A DNA stretch of 64,000 nucleotides from an uncultured Clostridia bacterium (GTDB lineage Bacteria; Bacillota; Clostridia; Oscillospirales; Ruminococcaceae). The DNA is taken from the NCBI GenBank assembly GCA_947600065.1, contig CANQFZ010000001.1:99375-163374 (forward strand). The letters run 5' to 3'. The position numbers and the translations under genes are program-made. This document shows positions 49,023 through 57,966 of the stretch, piece after piece. How positions within the stretch are numbered: position 1 is the first letter of the stretch; every line of letters starts with the position of its first letter. The notes beneath the pieces are model-generated. The model saw nothing but the letters and a program-made list of their open reading frames with translations. It did no database searches and was not told where the DNA came from.

Positions 49023-49060
49023 TTGTCTAATACAAAACTTATATATTGAGTTATAGATTT
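49023..49060 (-). promoter_or_regulatory. shared 38-bp regulatory motif upstream of symporter unit
   Basis: TTGTCTAATACAAAACTTATATATTGAGTTATAGATTT; aligned with same spacing to 58175-58212. Confidence 0.7.
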
Positions 49061-49114
49061 CTTGTATAAATAAAAGCGGCATTGCTTGTGCAATACCGCC
49101 GTTTTTAAATCCCG

Positions 49115-50017
49115 CTATGAATTTTCTTTCAGATATTCCGCCGCTGACATTGCGGCATTTGCTCCGTCCGACGCCGCCGTTATTACTTGCCTCAGCTTTT
49201 TTGTCCTGATATCACCCGCGCAAAACAATCCTGCCGCTTTTGTTATTCCCGTTTCATCTGCTTTGATATATCCGTTTTCGTCCAGATCGACGATATTCCG
49301 CACTAGATCGGACGCGGGAGACATACCTATCGCTATAAAAACTCCGTCGAGAAAAAGCCTGCGCCCGCTGTCGAGCAATATTGAGCTTACGCGGTTTTCG
49401 CCCGTAATTTCGGTCACATTCGCGGGGGTTATTATCTCAATGTTTTCGCGCGATCTTATTTTAAGAACGCTTTTCTTTGAACCTCTGAATTCGTTTCTTC
49501 TATGAATTAGATACACCTTTTTTGCAATGTCGGATAAATACAGCGCGTCGTCAAGAGCCGTGTCGCCGCCGCCGATAACGGCTAGCGTCCTGCCGCGATA
49601 CAAAGCGCCGTCGCATATGGCGCAATATGAAACGCCCTTACCGACAAACTTTTCTTCTCCGCTTACATTCAGCCTTTTATGAGTCGCCCCCGCGGCATAG
49701 ATAACGGCTTTTGTTTCTATGACATCTCCGCTTTGGAGCGTGGTTATCCAAACGCCGTTTTTCTGTTCAAGGCTGACAGCCTCGCCCTCGAAAAACTCCG
49801 TACCGAAATTTTCCGCGTGTTCTCTGAATTTCTCGCCGAGGTCAAATCCGCTTATACCGCAAAGTCCTAAGTAATTATCCACCTGTGCGCTTTCGGCGAT
49901 CTGCCCCGTACCGAGATATTCCTTCTCTATAACGATAACGTCGAGATTTGCTCTTTTAGCGTACAAAGCCGCAGACAGCCCCGCAGGTCCGCTGCCTATT
50001 ATCGCAAGATCTTTCAT
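49115..50017 (-). CDS. thioredoxin reductase-like flavoprotein
   Basis: IIGSGPAGLSAALYAKRANLDVIVIEKEY; SYCAICDGALYRGRTLAVIGGGDTALDDALYLSDIA; GLFCAGDIRTKKLRQVITAASDGANAA. Confidence 0.92.
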   Translation of the reverse strand: MKDLAIIGSGPAGLSAALYAKRANLDVIVIEKEYLGTGQIAESAQVDNYLGLCGISGFDLGEKFREHAENFGTEFFEGEAVSLEQKNGVWITTLQSGDVIETKAVIYAAGATHKRLNVSGEEKFVGKGVSYCAICDGALYRGRTLAVIGGGDTALDDALYLSDIAKKVYLIHRRNEFRGSKKSVLKIRSRENIEIITPANVTEITGENRVSSILLDSGRRLFLDGVFIAIGMSPASDLVRNIVDLDENGYIKADETGITKAAGLFCAGDIRTKKLRQVITAASDGANAAMSAAEYLKENS

Positions 50018-50436
50018 GGCTCTCTTTCCTCTATAACTAATTCCTCACGCTGTGTTTCAGTGCCGTCAATGTGAAAAGAATTGAGCACGGGATTTTCCTT
50101 GTCCATAAGCGACAATATAAGATAACTCGCCGTTTTGTCATAGGCTAGGCGCTTGTCCTCTTCGGACGGTCTTGACGGGGAAGAGGGGTGAGAATGCCAG
50201 TTTCCGAGCGGCAAAAGCCCGCGCTCGCGCATATCACGAACGGCGGCTAATTGCTCCTTTGGGTCGAGCGAAAAATGCTCGTTCGACTTGTCAATATTGT
50301 TTAGCAAGTACACCTTTTCGATAATTTTGTCATTTCCCTCTGTTCTGCCTGCAATAAGCCCACAAGCCTCGTTCGGAAGTTCGGACAGAGCGCGGTCTAC
50401 TATTTTATAAAAATCGTCCTTTGATATTATTATCAT
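50014..50436 (-). CDS. JAMM/MPN (JAB) metalloprotease
   Basis: LPNEACGLIAGR; LPLGNWHSHPSSPSRPSEEDKRLA. Confidence 0.9.
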   Translation of the reverse strand: MIIISKDDFYKIVDRALSELPNEACGLIAGRTEGNDKIIEKVYLLNNIDKSNEHFSLDPKEQLAAVRDMRERGLLPLGNWHSHPSSPSRPSEEDKRLAYDKTASYLILSLMDKENPVLNSFHIDGTETQREELVIEEREP

Positions 50437-50445
50437 AAGTTTTCC

Positions 50446-51252
50446 TCACACGCCGTTACATTCTGCCTGCTCGTAATCCACAAGTTCGGTTATCGTGGGA
50501 TTGTCGCCGCACACCGCGCATTTTCCGTTCGGCTTGGGGAGTTTAATTTTACGGAACTCCGGTTTTAGCGCGTTAAACGTCAGCAAATATCCCGTAAGCA
50601 ATTCGCCCGTACCCGTTATGTACTTTATTGCTTCCATTGCCTGAAGACTGCCGATAATGCCGCCCATAGCGCCGATAACTCCCGCCTGCTTGCAGGTAGG
50701 CACAGCGTCCTTTGGCGGAGGCTCTTTAAACACGCATCTATAGCAGGGACCTTGTCCTGGAACGTAGGTCATAAGCTGACCTTGAAAGCGGATTATTCCT
50801 GCATGGCAAAACGGTTTCTTTGCCATAACGCACGCGTCGTTTATTAAAAATTTCGCGGGGAAATTATCCGTGCCGTCTATAATGAAATCATAGTCGCGGA
50901 TTATTTCCATTATGTTTTCCGAGGACACAAACTCGTGGTAGGTATTGACCGTGACATCGGGGTTCATTTTGTTTATAGTTTCCTTTGCGGACTGCACTTT
51001 GGGCTTTCCGACGTCCTCTGTCGCGTGAATGATCTGCCGCTGTAAATTCGACAGATCTACCTCGTCCGCGTCTGCAATTCCTATAGTTCCTACGCCTGCG
51101 GCGGCGAGATACATAGCGCAGGGCGCGCCCAGACCGCCCGCCCCGATTATCAGCACTTTTGCGTTAAGGAGCTTTTTCTGTCCTTTAACGCCTACTTCCT
51201 TTAAGATGATTTGCCGCGAATATCTTTCCAACTGTTCGTTAGAGAATGCCAT
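50446..51252 (-). CDS. MoeB/ThiF/HesA-type E1-like adenylyltransferase
   Basis: RYSRQIILKEVGVKGQKKLLNAKVLIIGAGGLGAPCAMYLAAAGVGTIGIADADEVDLSNLQRQIIH. Confidence 0.95.
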   Translation of the reverse strand: MAFSNEQLERYSRQIILKEVGVKGQKKLLNAKVLIIGAGGLGAPCAMYLAAAGVGTIGIADADEVDLSNLQRQIIHATEDVGKPKVQSAKETINKMNPDVTVNTYHEFVSSENIMEIIRDYDFIIDGTDNFPAKFLINDACVMAKKPFCHAGIIRFQGQLMTYVPGQGPCYRCVFKEPPPKDAVPTCKQAGVIGAMGGIIGSLQAMEAIKYITGTGELLTGYLLTFNALKPEFRKIKLPKPNGKCAVCGDNPTITELVDYEQAECNGV

Positions 51253-51457
51253 AGCTTCCTCCTCCCATAAAATACAAAAATTCCACGACATCTCCGTCGT
51301 GTAATTCAATTGATGAAAAGTTTTCGTTATCTGCAAACTCGTCATTTACCGATACCGTGATATAATCGGGATTTTCGATGTTTTCCTGTTTGATGAGCTC
51401 GGCTATAGTCAAGCCTTCGTTAAATTCCTTTGTTTCGCCCGCAACTATTATTTTCAT
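51239..51457 (-). CDS. ThiS/MoaD-type sulfur carrier with C-terminal extension GGG-SYGIL
   Basis: MKIIVAGETKEFNEGLTIAELIKQENIENPDYITVSVNDEFADNENFSSIELHDGDVVEFLYFMGGGSYGIL. Confidence 0.9.
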   Translation of the reverse strand: MKIIVAGETKEFNEGLTIAELIKQENIENPDYITVSVNDEFADNENFSSIELHDGDVVEFLYFMGGGSYGIL

Positions 51458-51467
51458 CTCATACCTC

Positions 51468-51785
51468 CTATTTGTTTTCGTCAATAAGGCGTTTAAGTTC
51501 TTCCTTTTTTTGCGCGCCAATAAACCGTCCGACCTCACCGCCGTTTTTAAACAGCAAAAACGTCGGCGTAGCGGCAATGTCGTATTTCTCGCAAAGGTCG
51601 GGTTCATACGCCGCATTTACTTTCGCAATGAAAACTTCGTCGGAGTATTGCTCGCTGAGTTCAGACAGTATCGGCGACATTCGCTTGCAGGGAACGCAGG
51701 TATCCGTGTAAAATTCCACAACGGAAAGCCCCGAAAACTTTAAGACCTTTTCGGCAAAATCGTCGTTTCCTATTCTTTGAGCCAA
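51468..51785 (-). CDS. thioredoxin
   Basis: VVEFYTDTCVPCKRMSPILSELSEQY. Confidence 0.92.
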   Translation of the reverse strand: MAQRIGNDDFAEKVLKFSGLSVVEFYTDTCVPCKRMSPILSELSEQYSDEVFIAKVNAAYEPDLCEKYDIAATPTFLLFKNGGEVGRFIGAQKKEELKRLIDENK

Positions 51786-51786
51786 G

Positions 51787-52032
51787 TTAATCGCCTACCT
51801 TTCTGACTAAAAGATCATATGTCCCGTCTTCGTTTTGGGTAAACTCCAGGATCTCGTGACATTCCTCTTTAAGACTTCTCGGCACGTTTTGCGCGGGCTC
51901 GCCGCTGTTCATGTGGACTTTAAGAATATCCCCCTCGTCCAGCTCGTCAAGAGCTACCTTTGTCTTTACAAACGTGACGGGGCAGTTTACATCGGTTATG
52001 TTTATCGTGTCGGTTATATTGTATTCGGACAT
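51787..52032 (-). CDS. TusA/YedF-like sulfurtransferase
   Basis: ITDVNCPVTFVKTKVALDELDEGDILKVHMNSGEPAQNVPRSLKEECHEI. Confidence 0.9.
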   Translation of the reverse strand: MSEYNITDTINITDVNCPVTFVKTKVALDELDEGDILKVHMNSGEPAQNVPRSLKEECHEILEFTQNEDGTYDLLVRKVGD

Positions 52033-52037
52033 TTTTA

Positions 52038-53276
52038 TCATTCCTTTCTATTTACGCTCTCTATCGCTTGTGTAAAATCCTCTATAAGGTCGCGGGCGTC
52101 CTCAATTCCCACGCTTATGCGGATAGTATCGTCATACACGCCCGCGTTTATTTTCTGCTCTTCGGTGCTGTTCAGATATATGGTTGACGCGGGGTGAATG
52201 ACGAGAGTTTTTGTGTCTCCGATATTTGTTGCATTCATCGCATATTTCAGGGCGTTCATAAGCGCATAGGCTTTCTTCTTTGAACCCGCTCTTAGTGTCA
52301 CTATCCCGCCGCCCTTACCGCCGAATTGCTTTTGGACTAATGGATAATACGGGTTGTTTGGGAGAGCAGGGTAGTTTACCTTTACGCCGATTATTTTCTC
52401 CAGCTCCTTTGCGAGCGTCAGAGCGTTTTCACAGATGCGTTCCACTCTTAGTGCAAGCGTTTCAACACCTAATAAATTCAGATATGCATTCATCGGAGAA
52501 AGACAGCCGCCGATGTTTCGCCATGTGTCGTTTTTAAGTCGCGCGGTAAACGCAAGTCTACCGTATTTTTTATAAGGCGCAAGTACGGGATATTTATCAA
52601 GATCCCACTTAAAATTCCCGCTGTCTACGATTATTCCGCTTATTGAGTTTCCACAGCCGTTTATGTATTTTGAAGATGAATGAATAACAATGTCCGCGCC
52701 GTATTCAATTGAGCGGATAAGATACGGCGTGGCGGTAGTAGCGTCTACTAAAAGCGGAATATTATTTTCGTGAGCAAGCTCCGATACGCTGCGAATATCC
52801 ATAACGTCAAGACAAGGATTTCCGATTATCTCGCCGAAGATCACCTTTGTTTTGTCGGTGATGTGCTTTTTTATCTCGTCAATAGTCATATGCGTTACAA
52901 ACTTAGTTGTAATGCCGTATTCTTTAAGGTCGCGGAACAAATCTACCGTTCCGCCGAACAGCCCTGCGCCTGCAATTATCTCATCGCCCGTGCTTAAGAT
53001 ATTCAAAAGTGCCGATGATATAGCCGCCATTCCCGATGAACAGGCGGTCGCGGCGCGTCCACCCTCAAGCTCGCAAATGCGCTTTTCAAAAGCGTCAACC
53101 GTAGGATTTGAGATTCTTGTGTAGGCAAAGCCCGCCGCTTTACCCGCGAACACCTTTTCGAGTTCTTCCGCGCTTTCATATGAGAACGCGCATACCTGGC
53201 TTATCGGCGGGAGAGTTGCGCCGTTTTGAGATCTCCCTGCCGATTTGCCGTGCAATAATTTTGTACAAAATTCCAT
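52038..53276 (-). CDS. metY: O-acetylhomoserine sulfhydrylase (MetY-like)
   Basis: PLP-dependent Cys/Met metabolism family: PTVDAFEKRICELEGGRAATACSSGMAAISSALL...DIVIHSSSKYINGCG. Confidence 0.88.
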   Translation of the reverse strand: MEFCTKLLHGKSAGRSQNGATLPPISQVCAFSYESAEELEKVFAGKAAGFAYTRISNPTVDAFEKRICELEGGRAATACSSGMAAISSALLNILSTGDEIIAGAGLFGGTVDLFRDLKEYGITTKFVTHMTIDEIKKHITDKTKVIFGEIIGNPCLDVMDIRSVSELAHENNIPLLVDATTATPYLIRSIEYGADIVIHSSSKYINGCGNSISGIIVDSGNFKWDLDKYPVLAPYKKYGRLAFTARLKNDTWRNIGGCLSPMNAYLNLLGVETLALRVERICENALTLAKELEKIIGVKVNYPALPNNPYYPLVQKQFGGKGGGIVTLRAGSKKKAYALMNALKYAMNATNIGDTKTLVIHPASTIYLNSTEEQKINAGVYDDTIRISVGIEDARDLIEDFTQAIESVNRKE

Positions 53277-53290
53277 ATCAAGTACCGTCT

Positions 53291-55030
53291 TTATATTGAT
53301 CTTAACACTCTTGCCAAAGTATCAATGTCTTCAAAAGTGTTATACAGTGCCAAAGTAGGGCGCACAACGCCCTCAAGCCCGTAGTGCCGAAGAATAGGCT
53401 GTGCGCAGTGATGACCCACGCGCACGGCGATCCCGTTTTGATCGAGAATTTGCCCTACGGTATCATTTGACACGCCGTCTATTACGAAAGAAAGCGCGCT
53501 TGATTTAGAAGGAGCAGTTCCGACAAGATGAAGTCTGTTTATCTTTGCTAATTCTTTCATTCCGTAACTTACAAGTTCGTGTTCATATGCGCTGACGGCG
53601 GGCATACCGATCGAGCTAAGATATTCGAGCGCCGCACCTAAACCCACCGCGTCGCCGATACTGCCTGTTCCCGCCTCAAATTTATTCGGCGCGGGATTGT
53701 ATATCGTTCTTTCAAACGTAACGTCCTTTATCATATTGCCGCCGCCGTGATAGGGCTTTGCGGCTTCGAGAACGTCCTTTTTGCCATAGAGCGCGCCTAT
53801 TCCCGTGGGAGCGTATATTTTATGTCCCGAGAATACGAAAAAGTCAGCGTCAAGCGCGGAAACGTTCACGGGGATATGTGCCACAGACTGCGCCCCGTCT
53901 ATCATTATCCGAACTCCGTGCCTGTGCGCAATTGCAATAAGCTCGGCTACGGGCGTTATCGTGCCTAATACGTTTGAAACGTGCGTTACGGACACAAACT
54001 TTGTGCGTTTGGTAAACAGCTTTTCGTATTCGGAAAGTTTAAGCTGCCCCGAATCGTCAACGGGAATTACCTTTATTACCGCGCCAGTTTCCTGTGCAAT
54101 GAGCTGCCACGGAACGATATTCGCGTGATGCTCCAAAAGCGAAACAATTATCTCATCGCCCGGCTCTAAAAGCGGCTTTACATAAGCCTGCGCCACGAGA
54201 TTTATACCCTCGGTCGTGCCTCTTACAAATATGATGTTATCCTTTGACGGCGCACCGATAAAGTCCGCGACGGTCTGACGAGCCTTTTCATATGCGTCCG
54301 TAGAACGTGCCGCCAACGTATGCGCTCCTCTGTGGACGTTTGAGTTTTCATGCTCGTAATAATAACTCAGCCTGTCTATAACGGCTTTCGGGCGCTGAGT
54401 AGTAGCGCCGTTGTCGAGCCATATAAGCGGATTTCCGTTTACCTTTTCGCGAAGAATAGGGAAGTCCTCGCGGATCTGTTCAAGCGTTTTCGTTCCGACA
54501 ACTATCCTCGTGTTGTTTTTCTGACCGCCCACGGTTTCAAAATTCACGCCTTTGTTATCCTTTTGCGGGATTACGTTGTTGTCATTCGCTGTTGTGCGGA
54601 CGTTTATGCTGTTGTTATCATCAGCCTGCGCCTGCGATACTACCTTTGGAGAAAACCCCGCGTTATCCGCGTCCTTGCTCGTATAATCTGTGGTCACATT
54701 TTCAAGCTCGCGAAAAGCTCCGCCTATGTCGGTGAAAGCGGGAAACTCGCTGCTTACACCCGAAAGGCTGTCGAAATTCAGCTCTTTTCCGAGCTGTCCG
54801 AGAATGTTCTCATAATCGCTTGTTCCAAGCAAGGAAACGGCTTTGTTCGCGGCGGTATTGATGATCCCCGCGTCGCCCGTTGTCACGAGTTTTTGAATGC
54901 CGTCGGCGCACACATCGGGTTCAAAAATGCTCCCGCCCAGATCGCCAAATAGGTCGTTAGCAAGCGTTTGGAGTTCGTGTTCCGAAGGCAAGCCCGAATA
55001 ATCGAAAACATCAAAATTATTCGTAGTCAT
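53291..55030 (-). CDS. SufS/CsdA-type cysteine desulfurase with about 200-aa N-terminal low-complexity extension (encapsulin cargo type)
   Basis: C-term NGNPLIWLDNGATTQRPKAVIDRLSYYYEHENSNVHRGAHTLAARST; FSGHKIYAPTGIGALYGKK; VRVGHHCAQPILRHYG; N-term disordered N/D/G-rich. Confidence 0.93.
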   Translation of the reverse strand: MTTNNFDVFDYSGLPSEHELQTLANDLFGDLGGSIFEPDVCADGIQKLVTTGDAGIINTAANKAVSLLGTSDYENILGQLGKELNFDSLSGVSSEFPAFTDIGGAFRELENVTTDYTSKDADNAGFSPKVVSQAQADDNNSINVRTTANDNNVIPQKDNKGVNFETVGGQKNNTRIVVGTKTLEQIREDFPILREKVNGNPLIWLDNGATTQRPKAVIDRLSYYYEHENSNVHRGAHTLAARSTDAYEKARQTVADFIGAPSKDNIIFVRGTTEGINLVAQAYVKPLLEPGDEIIVSLLEHHANIVPWQLIAQETGAVIKVIPVDDSGQLKLSEYEKLFTKRTKFVSVTHVSNVLGTITPVAELIAIAHRHGVRIMIDGAQSVAHIPVNVSALDADFFVFSGHKIYAPTGIGALYGKKDVLEAAKPYHGGGNMIKDVTFERTIYNPAPNKFEAGTGSIGDAVGLGAALEYLSSIGMPAVSAYEHELVSYGMKELAKINRLHLVGTAPSKSSALSFVIDGVSNDTVGQILDQNGIAVRVGHHCAQPILRHYGLEGVVRPTLALYNTFEDIDTLARVLRSI

Positions 55031-55970
55031 GATACTCGCCCACCTCAACATCTTCCAATACCGCAATGGCGTCGTCCGCTAAGATCGCCGCAGAGCAGTA
55101 AAGGCTCAGCAGATAGGACGCCACGCCTTTGTCGTCAATGCCCCTAAAGCGCACCGACAGACCTCTCGACTGTTCGTTTTTCATACCCGCCTGATAAAGT
55201 CCGATAACGCCGCGCTTAGCCTCTCCCGTGCGCAGCAGAAGAATGTTGGTCTTTCCGCTTTGGCTCTTGGGATTTTTCAGCCCGTCTACAAGCAGCTTAT
55301 CGGTAGGGATTATCGGTATTCCTCTCCATACTACGAAAGTGCCGCCCGCGATGTTTGTTGTTACGGGCGGAACTCCGCGTTTCGTGCATTCTCTTTCAAA
55401 CGCCGCTATAGCACGCGGGTGAGCGAGGAAGAATGACGGTTCTTTCCATACCTTTGTGATAAGCTCGTCAAGGTCGTCGGGAGTGGGCGCGCCGTTGCTT
55501 TGAACGGGCTGTATCCTCTGCGAATTTGCAACATTTTTGAGCAAGCCGTAATCATCGTTATTGATAAGCTGGCTTTCCTGACGTTCGCGCAGGCTCTCAA
55601 TGCCGAGCGCAAGCTGTTCTTTTACTTGATCGTAGGGCGCGCTGTAAACGTCCTCTATGGCGGTATTAACGTTAATGATCGTTGAAATGGAATTTAAACG
55701 GTATTCGCGCGGTTCTTCCTCGTATTGTATGTAACCGTCGGGGATAATGTCGGACTTCTTTGTCTGACTGCACAAAACGTCAAGCGGAGTATCTCCCTCA
55801 ACGACCTTGTTAACGCGGTAAATTCCCGTCGGCAAGCCCTTAAATTCCAGTAGCTTTGTCAGCCATTTCGGGGTAATTGCGCCGTACTGTGGCTTTGTTT
55901 TGTTTACGTCCGCCAGATTATAGGCGGCGCGTGCGCCTAATGCCTTGATTGCTTGTTCTTCATTTGCCAT
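55017..55970 (-). CDS. family 2A encapsulin (SrpI-like) shell protein
   Basis: ALGARAAYNLADVNKTKPQYGAITPKWLTKLLEFKGLPTGIYRVNKV...FFLAHPRAIAAFERECTKRGVPPVTTNIAGGTFVVWRGIPIIPTDKL; adjacent to cysteine desulfurase. Confidence 0.9.
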   Translation of the reverse strand: MANEEQAIKALGARAAYNLADVNKTKPQYGAITPKWLTKLLEFKGLPTGIYRVNKVVEGDTPLDVLCSQTKKSDIIPDGYIQYEEEPREYRLNSISTIINVNTAIEDVYSAPYDQVKEQLALGIESLRERQESQLINNDDYGLLKNVANSQRIQPVQSNGAPTPDDLDELITKVWKEPSFFLAHPRAIAAFERECTKRGVPPVTTNIAGGTFVVWRGIPIIPTDKLLVDGLKNPKSQSGKTNILLLRTGEAKRGVIGLYQAGMKNEQSRGLSVRFRGIDDKGVASYLLSLYCSAAILADDAIAVLEDVEVGEYHDYE

Positions 55971-56006
55971 TGTTTTATTCTCCTTAAATAATTTTTTATT
56001 TGAAAG

Positions 56007-57452
56007 CTATGCTTTCTCATTTGCAAAAAATAGTTCCTTTGCCGCATTCACACCGCCGCTCAGACTTAACATTCGCCCCTCATATCCCGCGTCTTTCAGC
56101 GTATTTATCGCCAGGATACTGCGCTTTCCCTCCGTGCAGATAAAAACGGTGTCTATATCGGGGTTTAGTTCCTTTTGCCGTCTTGCAAGCTGTCCTATCG
56201 GAATAACAACGGCATTCGGGAAACGGCGAATTGCTCTCTCGTGCGGTTCTCTGATGTCAATTATAGTAAGCGGCTCGCCGCTGTCCATTCTCGCCTTTAG
56301 TTCCGCGGGCTCGATAGTTTCAACGGAATTTTCTTCCTCGCACGGTTTCAGTCCGCAGAAATCTTCGTAGTCAAATTCGGTTATTTCTGTGATAGACGGC
56401 GATTTCCCGCAGACAGGGCAATTTTCGTCCTTGCATATATTCAAGACCGACGTGCGAAAATTCCAAGTGTCCATGACAAACAGCTTTCCCGCTAAAGTTT
56501 CACCGCCGCCTATAAGCAGTTTTAAGACCTCGTTTGCCTGTATACTGCCGATAATTCCCGAAAGGGGGCTTATCGTCCCGCCTGCCGAGCAAGTAGGAAC
56601 TAATCCCGCGGGCGGCGGGGCAGGGAACTGACACCGAAAACACGGACTTCCGTTTTGCACGTCGAAAACGCTTACCTGTCCCTCAAATTGATAAATCGCC
56701 CCGAACACAAGCGGCTTTTTGCAAAGTACGCACGCGTCGTTAATAAGATAGCGCGACTGATAATTGTCCGTACAGTCGACTATTACATCATATCCGTCTA
56801 TTATCCCCGCTATGTTGTCGGCGGTTATGCGCTCGTTTATTGTTTCTATCTTGACATTAGGATTTATGGCTTTTATCTTATCCCTTGCGGACGCGGTTTT
56901 TGGTCGGTTCACGTCTTTCGTCGTGTGTATGACCTGACTTTGCAGATTTCCAAGCGAAACCTCGTCAAAGTCGGCTATACCGAGCGTTCCCACTCCCGCC
57001 GCAGCCAGATACTGCACGACGGGAGTGCCGAGCGCCCCCAATCCTATAATGAGAACTTTCGCTGCTTTAATGCGCTTTTGCCCTTTTACTCCGATATCCC
57101 GCAGCATAAGGTGTTTGTTATAGCGTTCAATTTCCTTGTCGTCAAGCGTCACCGCTTTGCGCCGTTCGTCGGAGATAACGCTCACTGCGGGCGCGCCTCC
57201 CGCGATCACAGGCAGCAGCAAAATGCGGTCGCCGTCTTTTAAATCCGCATCGTTATGTACTCGCGTATCATTTACAAAAACGCTGACAAACGGCTTAATA
57301 TTGCCGTTATCCTCAAAAATTTTCTCACATTCGGGATATTTTTCGCGCAAGTCGCAAAGCGCCTCGCGGACAGTATTTCCCTCGACCTCGACTTCGGCTT
57401 TATGCTCTGCGAATATGCGCAGAGTCGCCGAAATATACAACGTGTTCTTCAT
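56007..57452 (-). CDS. MoaD/ThiS - ThiF/MoeB (E1) - rhodanese triple fusion
   Basis: N-term MKNTLYISATLRIFAEHKAEVEVEG...LLLPVIAGG; E1 RYNKHLMLRDIGVKGQKRIKAAKVLIIGLGALG; rhodanese TIDIREPHE..FICTEGKRS. Confidence 0.92.
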   Translation of the reverse strand: MKNTLYISATLRIFAEHKAEVEVEGNTVREALCDLREKYPECEKIFEDNGNIKPFVSVFVNDTRVHNDADLKDGDRILLLPVIAGGAPAVSVISDERRKAVTLDDKEIERYNKHLMLRDIGVKGQKRIKAAKVLIIGLGALGTPVVQYLAAAGVGTLGIADFDEVSLGNLQSQVIHTTKDVNRPKTASARDKIKAINPNVKIETINERITADNIAGIIDGYDVIVDCTDNYQSRYLINDACVLCKKPLVFGAIYQFEGQVSVFDVQNGSPCFRCQFPAPPPAGLVPTCSAGGTISPLSGIIGSIQANEVLKLLIGGGETLAGKLFVMDTWNFRTSVLNICKDENCPVCGKSPSITEITEFDYEDFCGLKPCEEENSVETIEPAELKARMDSGEPLTIIDIREPHERAIRRFPNAVVIPIGQLARRQKELNPDIDTVFICTEGKRSILAINTLKDAGYEGRMLSLSGGVNAAKELFFANEKA

Positions 57453-57891
57453 GCTGTTTCCTGCTTTCTGTTAAGAGTTGTTCTTCCTTACAGATATTTG
57501 TACCGATAATTTTTTCAAAGCTCGCTATCTTAAAATATAGCCCGTCTGCACCCTCGTTTGCCGAAACAATGGGATATGAATGATCGTAAAGCATATACCG
57601 CTCGTCAGTTTTTGAGAGGACTGCGGCGCAGTCCGGATGCGAATGATAAAAACCTACTATCATAAGGTCATGAGTAAAAGCAAAAAGTTCTATCTTATGG
57701 ATAACAAGCGGATCTAAAGCAAAATACGCCGACTTATCTCTTGCGCTTTTATTTTCCAAACGCAGTGCTTGTTCTGCAAAGCGCTTATTGCTTATTTGCT
57801 TTCCGAGCAAAACGCCGCAGCATTCGTTCGGGTATTCACACTCCGCATGAGAAAGAAGCGCCCTTGTAACGTCATCATTAAGTACGAGCAT
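57400..57891 (-). CDS. JAMM/MPN (JAB) metalloprotease, second copy
   Basis: YPNECCGVLLGK; MIVGFYHSHPDCAAVLSKTDERY. Confidence 0.88.
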   Translation of the reverse strand: MLVLNDDVTRALLSHAECEYPNECCGVLLGKQISNKRFAEQALRLENKSARDKSAYFALDPLVIHKIELFAFTHDLMIVGFYHSHPDCAAVLSKTDERYMLYDHSYPIVSANEGADGLYFKIASFEKIIGTNICKEEQLLTESRKQHEEHVVYFGDSAHIRRA

Positions 57892-57909
57892 AAAAATTAC
57901 CTGTAAAAA

Positions 57910-57966
57910 TAAAAAAGCCCGAGTTTTCTACAGAACACGTTCTGTAAAAACCTCCGGTTTTCCGGT
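57910..57966 (-). terminator. hairpin between YezD-like ORF and JAB gene (terminator/attenuator candidate)
   Basis: TTTTTACAGAACGTGTTCTGT...CCCGAG..TTTTTTATTTTT on minus strand. Confidence 0.45.

Noticed and set aside
55017-55970. Stray phage capsid gene
   Set aside because: HK97-like but adjacent to desulfurase cargo with targeting extension and no other phage genes; family 2A encapsulin is the better explanation.
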